Below are positions 12,601-25,000 of a DNA stretch of 64,000 nt, piece by piece. The notes beneath the pieces are model-generated. The model was not told where the DNA came from. It saw only the letters and a program-made list of their open reading frames with translations, and did no database searches. The stretch is from the NCBI RefSeq assembly GCF_000208865.1, contig NC_018395.1, forward strand, positions 2,821,920 through 2,885,919, written 5' to 3'. Position 1 is the stretch's first letter, and each line of letters begins with the position of its first letter. This DNA is from Neospora caninum Liverpool (Eukaryota; Apicomplexa; Conoidasida; Eucoccidiorida; Sarcocystidae). The position numbers and the translations under genes are program-made.

Positions 12601-15600
12601 CCCGACGTCCCATTCTCGCTTCCTGTTCCTCTCAACAACGCGTGCGTCGACGACGCAAGACCTCCCCGCGTCAGGAAGCGAGAATAGACTGCCGCGAAAT
12701 CAAACACCCTCGTTGGGGTGCGCGAGTCAGAGACGCGCGGTCGGTTATTGAACCCGCCTGCATGCAAATGTTGGCTTTTGACTATACGCTGGACGCCACT
12801 ATAATGCAGATGCTACGAGTTGACAACTGGTTTAGATCAATGTGTGTACCGGATCGAAGTTCTGTTGCACTGTTCATGGCTACTCAGCGCTTGAGACGTC
12901 AGTTCTAGAGCTCTGATCCCCCGAGTCTGTCCTTTTTCACGGATCCTTCCGGCCTGCGGAAGAGCTCCTCCACCGAGCCACCGCGTTCTTCACGCCTCCC
13001 CGTCCACAGCCTGCGTCTCACCAGTCTCCGGAGCGCCAAACACGGGGACGTTCTTTGGCTTTGTCGCACTCTCGAGACACTCAGCTAGGCGCGCCGTGAA
13101 GTCCTCGCCCTTGGGCAGCGCAACCAGACGGCCGTCACGGTCGACAGCCGGTCCGTTTCCTTGCGATCGCGGAACCACGAAGCGTGCGGCGCCGTTCATC
13201 ACGCCAGACGCCGCAACCAGTGCGTCGAGATCTGCTGCGGTGTAGGGTCCTGTGGCCGGCAGAGGCGCGCCTTCTGAGACAGCGAAGGCGGAGACAAAAA
13301 GACACTGAGTGGAGAGCCGAAAAACGAGGTTTTTTCGGAGTTAAAAATAGGCCAGGTAGCCAGGCCGGGGCCCTCACACCGGACATCAACACAGGAAATC
13401 AAGAGCAGGCCAGGAACTCCAGCGGCTCCCCCCTGGCCCTTATCCCGGTTTGTCTAGTTTTCTTCTTGCGATTTTTAACGCATTCGTGGCCTGTTTCCGC
13501 GTTCGCTGAGACTCTCGGCGCCGGCACTTGTGCGGGGCCGTGCGACGGCACACGGATTTTCTCACTGGGCGTGCTACTCTCGGGTTTCGTTTTCAGCAGA
13601 AGGCAAAGGCCTCAACGTGGGATCGGTCGCTCCTTTCTTCCCTGCTGCGTCTGTGCGCAGGGCAGAGCTCTCCCTCCTTTCCCTCGCCAGTTTCCCTCGC
13701 AGTTCCGTCATTTCCCGCTGCCCGTGATCATCTTTCTTCGGGCGCAGCCGACTGGTTTCTTCCCATACCTTGCCTACGTTTGAGAGTGCTGTAGCAGAGC
13801 TGGGGATCCTGGCGCCTCCGCGGGGCACGAACAACCATGAGTGGCATGTGGAAGACGGGGGCGATGCGCTTGAACTCGTCCTTGAACCTCTTTTCCTTCT
13901 CGTCTGTCTGTGTGGAGCGAAGAAGCAGCGCCAAAGGGTACCCCGACCGGGTGCAGACAGAGAGGAAATGGCGACCGGCCGAGAGAGGCGGCAAGACACC
14001 CTTGAGTAGCGTGGCGTCGGCGTCGCAATTGGACCTCAGTCGCCAGTTGTCTGGGGAAACAAACCGAAGGGGAAGGCGGAAGGTTTAATGGTCGCGCCTC
14101 GACCGGACGGAGACAGCAAACAAACAGCTGCAAAAAGGTGCGGCTACATGCCCGGGGTCATCCCTCAGCATGCGTTAAGCGAGGGGAAGTAGGCCGTGGA
14201 TCACAACACCTCGTGACACAGTTGCAGGGACGGAAAGCAGCAGCTCTGTATTCGCCCTTTTTGACTCATCAGAGTTGTCCCTGAATTTCACCAGTTTCGT
14301 CCACCTAATTCCGATTCTCTTCTTCTCTGCGGTTGGCTCCACTGCTGTGGAGTCGTGCACTTTCTCAACTTCTTCGGCTCAGTCCGTGCTTCGCTCCCCT
14401 GCGCTTACCGATTGAAAGGACCACCTCAAGACCATGAGGCAGGGGTTGGAGAAGACCGATGAGGAACGGCTGTTCCCGTTCGGCCTCAACGATCGACGTG
14501 TAGCTGTCGATTTCCAGGATGGCTGCGCCTGAGGAAAGGAAGCGCAGACGGCAAAACGTTGACGAGGAAGGAACCAGAAAGGAGATTGGCGAAAGCGGAC
14601 GCGGAAAAACCCCGCCGCCGTCGGGAGAAACAACAGCACGGAGGCGACGAAAAACAGAGAGGCCGCTGATGACGCAAGCGACGCACATGAGGAGACGAGG
14701 GGAAGGAGCCAGAGAGGAGAAGGCTGGCGAAAGTCAGAGAGCGATGGGAGGGCAATGCATTTGCATGCACGGACGAGGAAAAACGACGGGGTCGAAAGGA
14801 GGCAGAGAAGGCGTCAAGCACAAGACAGCAGTCCAAACGAAGATGACGATTGTTCAACAAAGGACAGCAGAGGCGACAGCTGGGGAGACGAGGAGCGCGC
14901 CAGCAGCTTGTCCCCGCTGCCGGAGTGAGACAGGCAGTGCTCGACGCAACTGAGGCCTGTGCTCTGGTGCGCATAACCTTCGTTCCTCGTTTATAGCGCC
15001 ACGTTCCTTATTGATCCTTTTCTGGCTCTATACGTGTTCGGTCTCTGTCTCGTGTGTTTTTCGATCTGCTGTCGTCCGTTTCTTCCACCTCTTTCATGCC
15101 GTCCATTTCGCCTACCTTTGCGGCCGTCCTCCGGTGGGTCTGACAGTGCACCCAGTTGCTCGAGGAAATCATTTTCAGTGTACGCGAGGGCGTCTTTGTC
15201 CGTTTTGCGTTTGATCGCTTCCAGAGGCAGCGGATAGAAGTCGCTAAGTGGATGTCTCTTCACATTCAGAAGATCTTGCAGCAGAGAAGCATTCGCCTCC
15301 TCCCTGCTCGCAATGCTCGCAGCCGCCCCTTGAGGCAACGGGCCATTGTCCTATGCATCCGCATGCAGGGAGAAGCCAACAGGGACTGAGAAGTCGACGC
15401 GTTTCAAACAGGCCTCAAATGCAGTGGCGGAAGAAGAAACGCAAGGCGAGAAATGAAGGGTCAAGGCATGCAGATAAACGACAAAGCGCGACTCCTGTTA
15501 CCACCCAGGAATCAGCGGAATCCGATGAACAGTTAGTCCGACATGGTGGCATTCTCCGACGGAAAGTCTGTGGGCCGAGAGATAAAACGCAGATGGCGGA

Positions 15601-16313
15601 CTAAGTCCCGGGGGGTATCCGACTTTTGATGGGCGTGAAGAACGTAACAAATCGGAAAGGCGCCACGCCCACATATAAAGTTGCGTAAAGTTTCCAGTTC
15701 CTTCACTTTTGGCCACGGCGTGTCTGTGCTGGAAAGATCGTTGTACTTTGCTGCGAGTCTACTTGGGAGCGTAGGAATCTGTCGAACAACGATCTAACAG
15801 CATGCACGCGACTGCGACAAGCGGCAACCACGGCGGAACAACGAAGCACTTTCGAGTGTCCTGAAGACAAGAGGGAAAAGAGAGGGGAGTTCTCTTTGAA
15901 GCATAGGTACGATCTCAACGGTTCGTCTGGCGGTCTCAAACTGTCTTTCGTTTTTCGCGTCTCGTGCCTACCCATCTCGCGTCACGTTCATCAGTGGAAA
16001 AGGCACCCGGACCGACAACTCGGTCGCACTCGTAGTCAACATAGTGATTGTAATCAGAAAAAATCTCCCGGATTTGGGCCGCGAGGAAGCTGGCGGAGGG
16101 ATCTTCGTCGCCATCATTCGGCTTCTGATTCGCCGCTGATGCACGGCCAGTGGGAGAGGCAGAAGTTGTCGTTGGGACCGGAGACGGCGAGGAAGAAAAG
16201 AAAGACGCAGCCACGCTCGGATTCGATCCCGGCGCACGATCACCGGTCGCAGGCGCCGAGACGGCGGGGCCAGGAGTGCCCCGAGGTGGGCGCACAAGCG
16301 CAATTCGCTTCAT
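9679..16313 (-). CDS. nine-exon conserved-looking protein of unknown function (674 aa)
   Basis: I do not recognise this protein. Exons in transcript order: 15972-16313, 15116-15350, 14409-14528, 13778-14050, 13022-13249, 11946-12061, 11333-11453, 10634-10802, 9679-10099. Every junction has GT-AG sites with agreeing phase, and the total of 2,025 nt is exactly 675 codons. ATG at 16311-16313 opens MKRIALVRPP, followed by a Ser/Pro/Thr-rich stretch to about residue 75. The rest is mostly ordered and not low complexity, with segments such as REIFSDYNHYVDYECD, LEIDSYTSIVEAEREQPFL, VFEFEPYGVLSAHIFTKSC and, near the C-terminus, SVTLCIGKYIFNSVLGVEAG. No clear signal peptide or transmembrane helix. An alternative reading ends the protein in exon 5 at the TGA at 12990-12992, leaving the downstream exons without a start; the strong GTGAGA donor (intron begins at 13021) favours one gene. 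Confidence 0.72.
11136..11180. repeat. imperfect (CA)n tract in an intron
   Basis: Mostly CACACA with scattered T and G, inside the intron 10803-11332 of the unknown 674-aa gene. Confidence 0.8.
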
Positions 16314-19024
16314 TTGGACAAAACAAAAAACGGGACGGTGCGATCGGGCGAAAACAGCTCTCCGGATGACGAGTTAAGAAGCAACGCGTTTCGGAGACAC
16401 AGGAGACAAAACGGTGTGGTTGACTGTGGTTCTCGCAGGGAATCGCGTGACTTGACGAGAACAAGGAACGACTTCGGTCGAGGACGGCTCGCGCAGAACT
16501 GCGTTTTACGTCGAGCGCGAAGAGGAGGAAATGAGGGAGAAGAACGTATGGAAGGGTCGTAACAGTCTCTCTGGTCGTTTTCCCGCTTGGCCGCCAAAAG
16601 CCCACACAGTGCACCTCATTCGATGTTTAGCCTGGGGGTTTCGTGTGGGCCGTAACGACACCTCGGAACCAAAGGCAGACGTAGGGAAATGGATCCCGTT
16701 TCTGAACGGAAATCCTCGGCTACTTGGAAAAAACGTGCGGAAGCCGAGAAACAGCAAACTCCAGCTGCAGTCTAGGCTCTCTAGGTGATCACTTTCGCCG
16801 AGCTACCTCGAAGGGGAGGACGGGCAGACCCAGTGTCCCATCGTCCGCGCAGAGGAAAAAGAGTGGACAGGAGGTTCTTCTAATGCCTAACGGTGAACGG
16901 GATCGGAAGACTGTTTGACGGGAAACGACACCGACGGTTCGCGGAGAAGCGGGAACGGCACAGAAGGGAACGCAGGCGGGCGACACGGGAACGTGGTTCG
17001 TCTCCTCCTGGACCAGGGAGGCACACAGGGTACGAGGACGGAAGAGAGGATATCAAAAAAGGAGGAGGAAGGGGAGACGGCAATGAACACGAGAGGCGAG
17101 ACGCAGAGTGGAGGAGCTCGCCACGTTTCTTCACGCGGACTCAACGCGCGCGTAAGAACCTTTGGGTGACAGGAGAAACCCCTCCCGGGCTCGCACCGCA
17201 TCAACGCGTTACAAAATCGGCGAAATGAGACGCAGCAAGAGAGTAGAAAAAACGGCATCCAGGGAAGGGTTGGAAAAATGGAGAGGGAAACGATGAGGCA
17301 AGCTCGTCTATAGCCCTCTCGGCACATGGCGGTGGTTTTGAGACATGGAGAGACCTTGTGACTTGGCGCTCGCGGTTGACGCCAGAAACAGAAATTGCCG
17401 CGGGAAGGAGCCGCTAAAAAAATGGACAGAAGAGCGGGGCAAATCGGCAGATCTCTTCATCGTTTGCGGGAGGTGAAGTGTGTGGATGAATCGCTGTGAG
17501 AAACGGAAACCTAAAAAGTTCACGGATAACCTCGGCCCCAAAGACGGGAACTGGCGCGTGCCTTGCGTGGCGGGTCGTACATTGAAAAATGCAAAGGCGA
17601 ATGCCAGTGAACGCGCACAGGAGTGTGCGAAGGAAGTGGACTTCCCTGTTCGTTCTCAAATAATTGTGGGAAAGCACCTGGCCGCCACAAGCAACGCCCG
17701 AAACAGAAACGGCCAAGCAGCAAACCACAGCCTGCAGTCAGCCGCCGTCACCCCAAGCTAGGTCCCCCAGCATGCTGCTACACGGCTGGCCCGTCTGCGG
17801 TGTCAGCAGCTGTGGACCTGGCGCCTGTTTTGAGAGCTCTGTTGCAGTGCAGAGCTTCACAAAGGAACGTTTCGGGCTCCTCTGAGGTAGAAGGGAACCT
17901 GTAGGACAAAGGAAAAAGGAGAAATACAGCAGCAGAGGCACGCGTGCACCAGGGTCACTGCAGCGAGCGTCCTATGGGACGACGATGCCACCGCCGCGCA
18001 GGAACCTTCTCTGCGTCCGTGTCACCTCCGGTGACACGGATCACCATGAGGCTGTGAAGGAGGAGGATCGGCTGGGCGGCGCGCGGGTGTCCCCCTCTGC
18101 CAGCTGGCGTCGTGCTCTACGTTTCGGTGAAATACATCTGGGTGTGAAGTTTTTACCTACACATGGTGAGAAAGGGAACGCAGACTCTCGACTATTTACC
18201 GGAGTCCTGCGGTGCCCCGGGCGTGAAGCGGTCCCGCACGCCGAGAGGCACAGCTTCGCTCGGAAAAACGGCGCTAGTTTCTCATGGGGAGAGACGATGC
18301 GCCCTGCCATCTGTGGATGGGCCTTTATAAGCAGTGGGTGAAAATCGGTTTGAGAACAGCCCCCAAGAACGGCTGTGCCCCCGCGCTCTGGGTAAGCGCT
18401 GTGGCAGAAGTTCGGGCGCGGCGCGATGGCAAACCAGGCTCACTACTCCACAACCTCTTCGCCTTCTGGGCGACCGACAACATATGCGCAGCCACTCTGA
18501 TGAGACAAAAGTGCTCCTTCTATGCTTTTCGAAACGGGCTGGAAGGTGCATTGCATTCCCGCAGTTCGCTAGGATGTGCACCCGGGTGTACGTACATTGG
18601 GGCGTGGAAGTGACCGAGAGTGGCAAGTCTGCTGCGCCGTTGCTGTCAGCCAAAAGAATGAATAGCGGGGCAGCACCAGGGAAAATGGGTGTCATCTTGG
18701 AGCAGTGAACGCCAAGAGACAAACGGTACGGATCGCCTACAGTGTCGGGACAAGTCCACGGTGGCTTCGAGAACATCCGCCCATCGCCGGAGTAGGGCTG
18801 ACCCTCCGGAAGCCATTAGATTCTGCCGAGCGCTCCAGTTTTTTTCGGCACGTTTACCTGACCAACTGTGCACTGCGTTCACATAAATCGAGGAGAGCCG
18901 GTGCAGACTCGCTGTCTGACAGACACAAAAAAAGGGGCACTCAGAAGCCGCAGAAGCAAAAGTGTTCGCAGGGGACGACGCGCACGAAAGAGAAACGTTC
19001 ACTCGTTAGAAATGGTTTTACTCA
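16314..19024. other. intergenic: upstream of the 674-aa gene and downstream of TsaD
   Basis: 2.7 kb between two - strand genes. It should contain the promoter and 5' UTR of the 674-aa gene and the 3' UTR of TsaD. Open frames here are short, overlap on both strands and show no family motif or splice-consistent chain. I see nothing else. Confidence 0.5.
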
Positions 19025-22000
19025 CTACGGCATCACTTTACTCTTCACAATCCAATCGAGAATCAGGAATTCGACCTTCGAGAGGAGGTCATCAGCACAC
19101 AGTGATATCCCACCTAGCCACTTTGGGGTAACGAGTTTCTTATCGTTGCTTTTCGCAACGATCACTTTCAAATTACGAATCTCTTCGCCACTTCCATCGG
19201 GTGAACATACAAAATTGCCTTCAGCCCCGTCGCGTAGCTTCTGGAGTTGTTGCTGCTGCGTGTTCGCCTCAAGCGCCTGTGCCCCTCCCCCTTCGTCCCG
19301 ATCTTCTCTGTGACCGCGGTCCGGGGGGTTCTTCTCTGACCCGACACGACAAGCTTCTCTGTCTGTGGCAGCTTCTGTCTGCATGCGTCCCTTGCAAATA
19401 TGACTTCTTCGGGCCAGCTGCTTCCCCGCTGGTCGACTAACTGGAGCCTCCGAGGGGGGGGCGTCGCGTAGTGCTTCTGGCGACAAACGTGTTGACAAGT
19501 CCATACATCTTAGCGCATTCACAGCCGCCCAGGCTATCATGACCCCGTTGTCGTTGCACAGCGGCTTCGAGGTCCAGAAAGTTTTCCATTCGCGTACTCT
19601 GCTTCCAGCCTGTCGCCGGTCACCGTAATCACTCCTGCTGGAAGACCCTCCAGAAGGTGCAGTCAGTTTCGGCGTAAGTCGAGCTGCTTGCCCGTCATTA
19701 ACAGTCTTTGCATCAGTGGAACGCGCCACTTGTGTTTTTCCTCCATCCAGCCCTTTCATCGGCCGTCTAGTCTCACCTAGTGAGCAAGAGGCATCCGTCG
19801 TACACGTTCTTTCAGACGACAGAAAAAATATGGGCTCCTGCTCCTGCCAACCCGGAGAGTGTCCTTTCAAGGCAGACACAAGATCTCTCAAACCAACGCG
19901 CAAGCGACAGTAATGCGCAAACGAAAAGGCACGTAGTTTTCTATCTAGAATGCCGCGAGGGTCCATAACCGCGCCCCGCTGTTTGGTTTCCTCGACTTGA
20001 GGTGAAGGAAACGGTGTTCCCTTGCGCCTTCGGTCCTGCTCTCGCAGTTTTTCGGTTTCGTCCTGTTCGAAAGCGGAGGGTTCAACCCAACCGCCGTGTG
20101 TCACACCATGCAAATAAGCTATTTCTTCCTGCCTTTCCGTTCTCCGGTTGGATGTAGCGGGGCGGTCCTGTCGACAAGATCCGCTAGGTTCGCGGTCGCT
20201 CGACTCTAGGAAGGAAGAGCTCCTGCCGCATCGTTTGCTAGTTTCGAAAAGTGTAGCGTCTGCGTTGTTTGCTACCTCGGATTTTGTCGAAGTCTCGTGC
20301 CGACCGCAAGTGGAGGGACCTCGAGCAGCGTGTTGCCCTGCCAAAACTTGAGAGAGAAACGAATCAGGAATGCGGCGCGCGAGAACTTTAAGGCGATTTT
20401 TCAAGCGCTTGAATTCTTGTTCTTGTACAGCGGTCTCGCCTCGAGACTCGCACAGCCGTCGGAGACGTCCACGTAGAGTCTCGTTGCAGGAAACTCCTGG
20501 ACAGAGGCGGGAAACGCAGAAACGGAAGATAGCAGCGAGACATGAGAAGAAACAGACCAAACACTCGGCAAAAGGAGACGGGTGAGAAGCGCACCTGTTT
20601 GGGAAATGCAGAGGCGAACACGAAAGCAGGTGTACTCCGCGAGCCAGGAACGGCGAGTCGATGTTAGACACGTCGAGCCCAGGCAACCAAAGGGAACCCC
20701 GAGGCAGCGAAAAGGAGCAGGACAAGGAAATGGGGTACCGATGAAGGCTGATCAGCAAGCGCCGAAAGAAACGAGGGACGCACGTGAGCAGGAGCTCTTG
20801 TCCATTGGCAAAAAGAGACCTCGTCTCTTCCCGTGTCATTCTGCATCTGTAACCGTTGCAGGCGTGCTGCGTACCTCCGACGACGGCGAGGCTCCGCGGG
20901 AAGTTGTCGAGGAATTCATACAGCCACATGGTCTTTCTCAGTTGATCCTCGAGATGCTTGAAAACGGCTGAGAGATTATACGAGAGCCCGCGCAAAAAAG
21001 AATTAACAATATATTACAGCAGGACCCCATTGCTCCACATACTTCGACCTTTCGTTTCTGAGGCACAAGCCGTTCAGAAAAGGCTGCATGGCCAGTGCGT
21101 GTAGGCTCGCCGGCCGTTTTTCTTCACTGGGCGAAGGTCGTGGGCGGTAAAGCGCGAATGGGAGACACATTGAACACCCAATCCCTCCCCTGCTGGACTG
21201 GTGTGTAACTGCCTCAACCCAAATTATTGTCGGCGTCCGTTCGTGTTCCAAAGTACAACAGCTCGAGCCTGAGACAGCTGGGGACCGGTTCCTACTGCGT
21301 TCTCGGCGTGATGGAAAACAGCAGAGTCATGAACCTCGCCAACACAGACCCACTAGCGCGCCCGTGACACCAAATACCTCAAGACGACGCGCGCCGGTGG
21401 TTCAACGAAATCTGTCGATTGTTCTTAGCCTTCAGCACCGCGTTCACTCTTCCGAAAAACAAATCGCTTTGTGAGCAAGCAAACGGAACTCGACCTATCA
21501 CAGCACAGAGTTCTTCTGTTCGTGCAGTGGTAAGACTCGCCAAATAGGTTCCTAGCCAATTCAAGATTCGAGCACTGTTCCCGCGCTCCTCCGGAAGTCT
21601 CGCTGTTTAGCCTTACCTGCTTGCAGAGAAGCTGCGAAGTCACACTGTCCTTGCTCGTCGTCTTTTAGCTGCGCTGCTTTGGACACCGCCGTCGCGAACG
21701 CAGATTTCAAGCCCGAGAAACTGCGAACGAAGAGGAAGAGGGAGCGCGGATGCGCGCACAAGCACTCGCACCCGTGGACTTCAAAACGCAAAACGCTTCT
21801 GCGACGATGGCGACGCATCCTCTCGTACCATTCACGCACCCGTTTTCGTCAGGGATCGTGCTTCAAGACGCTCGGGGAATCGAGACCCGAACTGACCCGA
21901 GTGCACTTGTGTGTACGTGGATGTTTGTATCTGTTGTTAGGGAGAGCAAGCATTTGAAATGGCGAGACGCCAACCGCTCGAATCGCGCCAAGAGTGGCTA

Positions 22001-25000
22001 CACCATCAAAAAGCGTCCGAGTTCCCAGAGGCAAACACAAGGCCCAGGGAGAAGGACGCGCCCTCCGCGACTGTTGGGTCGACAGCGAGAATCCAAAAGG
22101 GCCGCCCCCGGTGGAGCCGCTAGGACTGTCACGTTTGTTCCTCCCACTGTTGTATCTGAGTCGCGTTTTGGTTCTCAGACTTTCCGTCTCTGCTTCCCCT
22201 TCCCTTCCACCCCCTCTTCCGCTGATTCTCTCCCTCGGGCATGTCTCACCTAAAGTTCAGGGTCTTGGGCTTCAGGCAGAGCATGTTTGGAAGAGGGACC
22301 GAGGCATTTCCGGCAGCCGCCATCTCCTCCATCAACGCTCCGCCGTGACGCCCCTCCAGTCCCGCGCCTCGTCCAGTCCGAGCCGCCTCGCGGCTGGTGC
22401 TTCCACGGGAACCGGGAGCGCCTTCGTTGTCATCACAAATGCCTCGACTCTCGGCTGTGGCCCCACGTGCCCCGGGCGACGACTCTCGGGACGCGTCGGT
22501 GTCGCTCGAGTGAGCGGGACGCAACGGCGAGGCACGTGGACAGAGAGAGGGCGAGGGCGAGGAAGGAGACGCAGTCAGAAGCACGGTCGGAAAGCCAAGC
22601 GAAGGCGCAGCGGAAGAGCGGAAACCAGCCGCGGAGGACGAACGGGGCGCGGGCGGCGAGGAAGAGGCAGCCGTCTTCAGACAGCGCATGGACTTGTCGA
22701 TCGCCTCACCGACAGCGTCGTCTTCCGTCTGGCCAGTGTAGATACACTGGAGGCCGCTGACACACCCATCGGGGTTGGCCGCTTCCGGGTCCTCCCAGGT
22801 TCCCCAGACTTCCACGAGAGCGTCCCGGGAAACGTTCCCAGGTTCGTCGCTTCCTTCTGGGTCACGCCTGCGTGTGGCAGCTTCACGTTCTTCCGCGTCG
22901 TGTCCATTCGTCTCCCCTCGCCTCATTCCTGGCGCATACCCGCTGTCCTTCCGCTCTGGCCCTCCCTTTCCTGGCGTCTCCACTCTATGACTCGGGCCAC
23001 GCAGGCTCTCTCTTGATTGTCCTTGAATGCGCTCCACCCCCGTGTCACTGTGCACCTTGATCTCTTCAGCGCGTTCCACGCCTTCTTCTCCCTTGCCGTT
23101 CTTTTCTTTGGTTTCCGTGTCGTGTCCTTTTTCGCTTGCCTCGCCTGAGATGTCTCCTCCTCGTGGATGGCCACCGGATCTGTTCCGACGACCTCTGGTA
23201 GGGACGAGGAAGAGTTTCGGGCGCAGGTGAAGGTGGTTTTCCTCGCACGCTTTCACCACGCACGAGAAGGTGTGCCCTCCAGAAACAAGGAGGGCAAGAA
23301 ACGTCGGAGGCAAATAGCATGCGGGAGAACAGATAGGGTCCTCTCTGCCTGAAGCATCTTTCGCTTGTGTGTCTCTTCCCGCAGAGAGAAGGTGCCCGTG
23401 AAGGTGATTGACGGCCACCACGAGTGGAGGCCGTCCTCGAGACAACTTCTCGTCTGCCTGCCATTCCGGTGCGTTGTCGGAAGCCAGGCGTCGTAACATG
23501 GCATCTCTCTCTTCTTTTGACAGCCAAGAAAGTTCGCGTCCTGCCTCCGGATCAAGGTCCCCAGCATTCTCCGGTCTCTCTCCAGTGACTTGTGTTCCTT
23601 CCAAGGCTTCATGGGCCTCTCTCCGCTCCGTTTCTGTTGAGGTCCGCTGCTTCGGGTCTTCGGCTGCCACGGAGTCGACTACGCGGTAACCGCTCCGTGC
23701 TTGTTTCCTCACAGAATCTCGGAGGCTACCGCCGTTCTCCGCCACTACCGATGGCGCCCGCGCGAGAGAGGACGCGTCGTCAGACAACGACGAAACGCTC
23801 GACGGATTCGCGAACAGCTTCGCCTCCGCATCTGCCCACGCCTCGGTCAGCTCGCCCGCAATCTCCAGAGCCGCGGAAGCGCCAACCGAGAGACACGGAA
23901 CGATCCCCGGCCCTCGCGTGAAGGCAATGATGTCGATATCGAGCAGCGAGACACCTGGGAGAAAACCGGACAAGAGACTCTACGTGTGCACAAGGCAGGG
24001 GGAACAGTCAAGCGGGACGGCAGTCTGTCCTATTGGTGCGAGCAACTGACAAGGGACGAACTGTAGCCTTCAACGCGAGACGGCACAAACTCAGGTCTGC
24101 CTACATCTCCTGTAGAATTGCCGTGCAGACGTCGTGAACTCAAAGCCAGCCACTATTTCGGTCTACGACTCGCTGGCAAGCGGCAGGTGTTCCGCAATCA
24201 TCTTACAGAGTCGCTCCGCCCGACGTGCATATACATAAAAATGTGTGCAGGAAAGGGTTCGGCCCTCCCTTGTGTGTTCCGTGAAGAGGTTGGGTCTGTC
24301 TCATGTATGCGCCGTTGAGCGTTCATGCCCGTGTCTCTGTCTACACTGTCTGAATACGGAGTTTACTGGCGGTGAGAGTGGATGTTCGTGGCCATCCAAG
24401 CATGTGCAAACCCGGCGTTGCGACAAGGCAATTTTCGTCGCTACTGTCCAAGACGAAAGGCGGTCATAGAAGCAACCTCTGTATCGCACTGTGCATCCTT
24501 GAGACCGGCCACTGCCAAATTCTGACGAGGCCGCATGAAAAACCATGGTAACGGTTCTCCCCAGTCAAACAGCGGTCAGCCCTTGCGCGGCTTCCGGGAA
24601 ACTTACCAGCCTCCTGAAGAGCATTCCTCACAACAGATCGCATGCGCCTGTCGTGTGCCGCAGCGGCTTCGGACGGGTGAACACCTCCGTATTTGATGAG
24701 GAGCTCGGGCTGCGGGGTGCACACGTTTGCCAGAATTCGGCCGCTCTCCCTGTTGATGGTCACAAGAGAGCGAACAAGATGGTGCAAAGCGAGAAGGCGA
24801 GGAAACGCGTGAACGAACGGCGGTGCGCGGACAACAGGGAGAAATGGCAACCAGAGAGAGCATACGAAACGCAGAGAGAAAAGGAAGCGAGACACAGACA
24901 GGCTCAATGATTATGCAGTCTAACGGACCCCCCGCGAAGGCAAGAACCATTCTTTTGCACGACATCGCTCGTGAAAGTGTAGGGATGTCCATTCACGCGC

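Noticed and set aside
12725..12765. GGTTCAATAACC on the - strand as a tRNA B box
   Set aside because: No cloverleaf or A box could be drawn around it.
12994..13000. Donor GAGGC|GTGAAG as the end of exon 5 of the unknown 674-aa gene
   Set aside because: Its phase (2) does not fit the next exon; ACTG|GTGAGA at 13021-13022 fits both phase and consensus.
18705..19313. 202-codon + frame
   Set aside because: Half is opposite the TsaD C-terminal exon and the rest shows no recognisable domain or splice context.
21994..23016. 340-codon + frame
   Set aside because: Lies opposite the TsaD exon carrying YTGQTEDDAVGEAIDKS; an antisense shadow.
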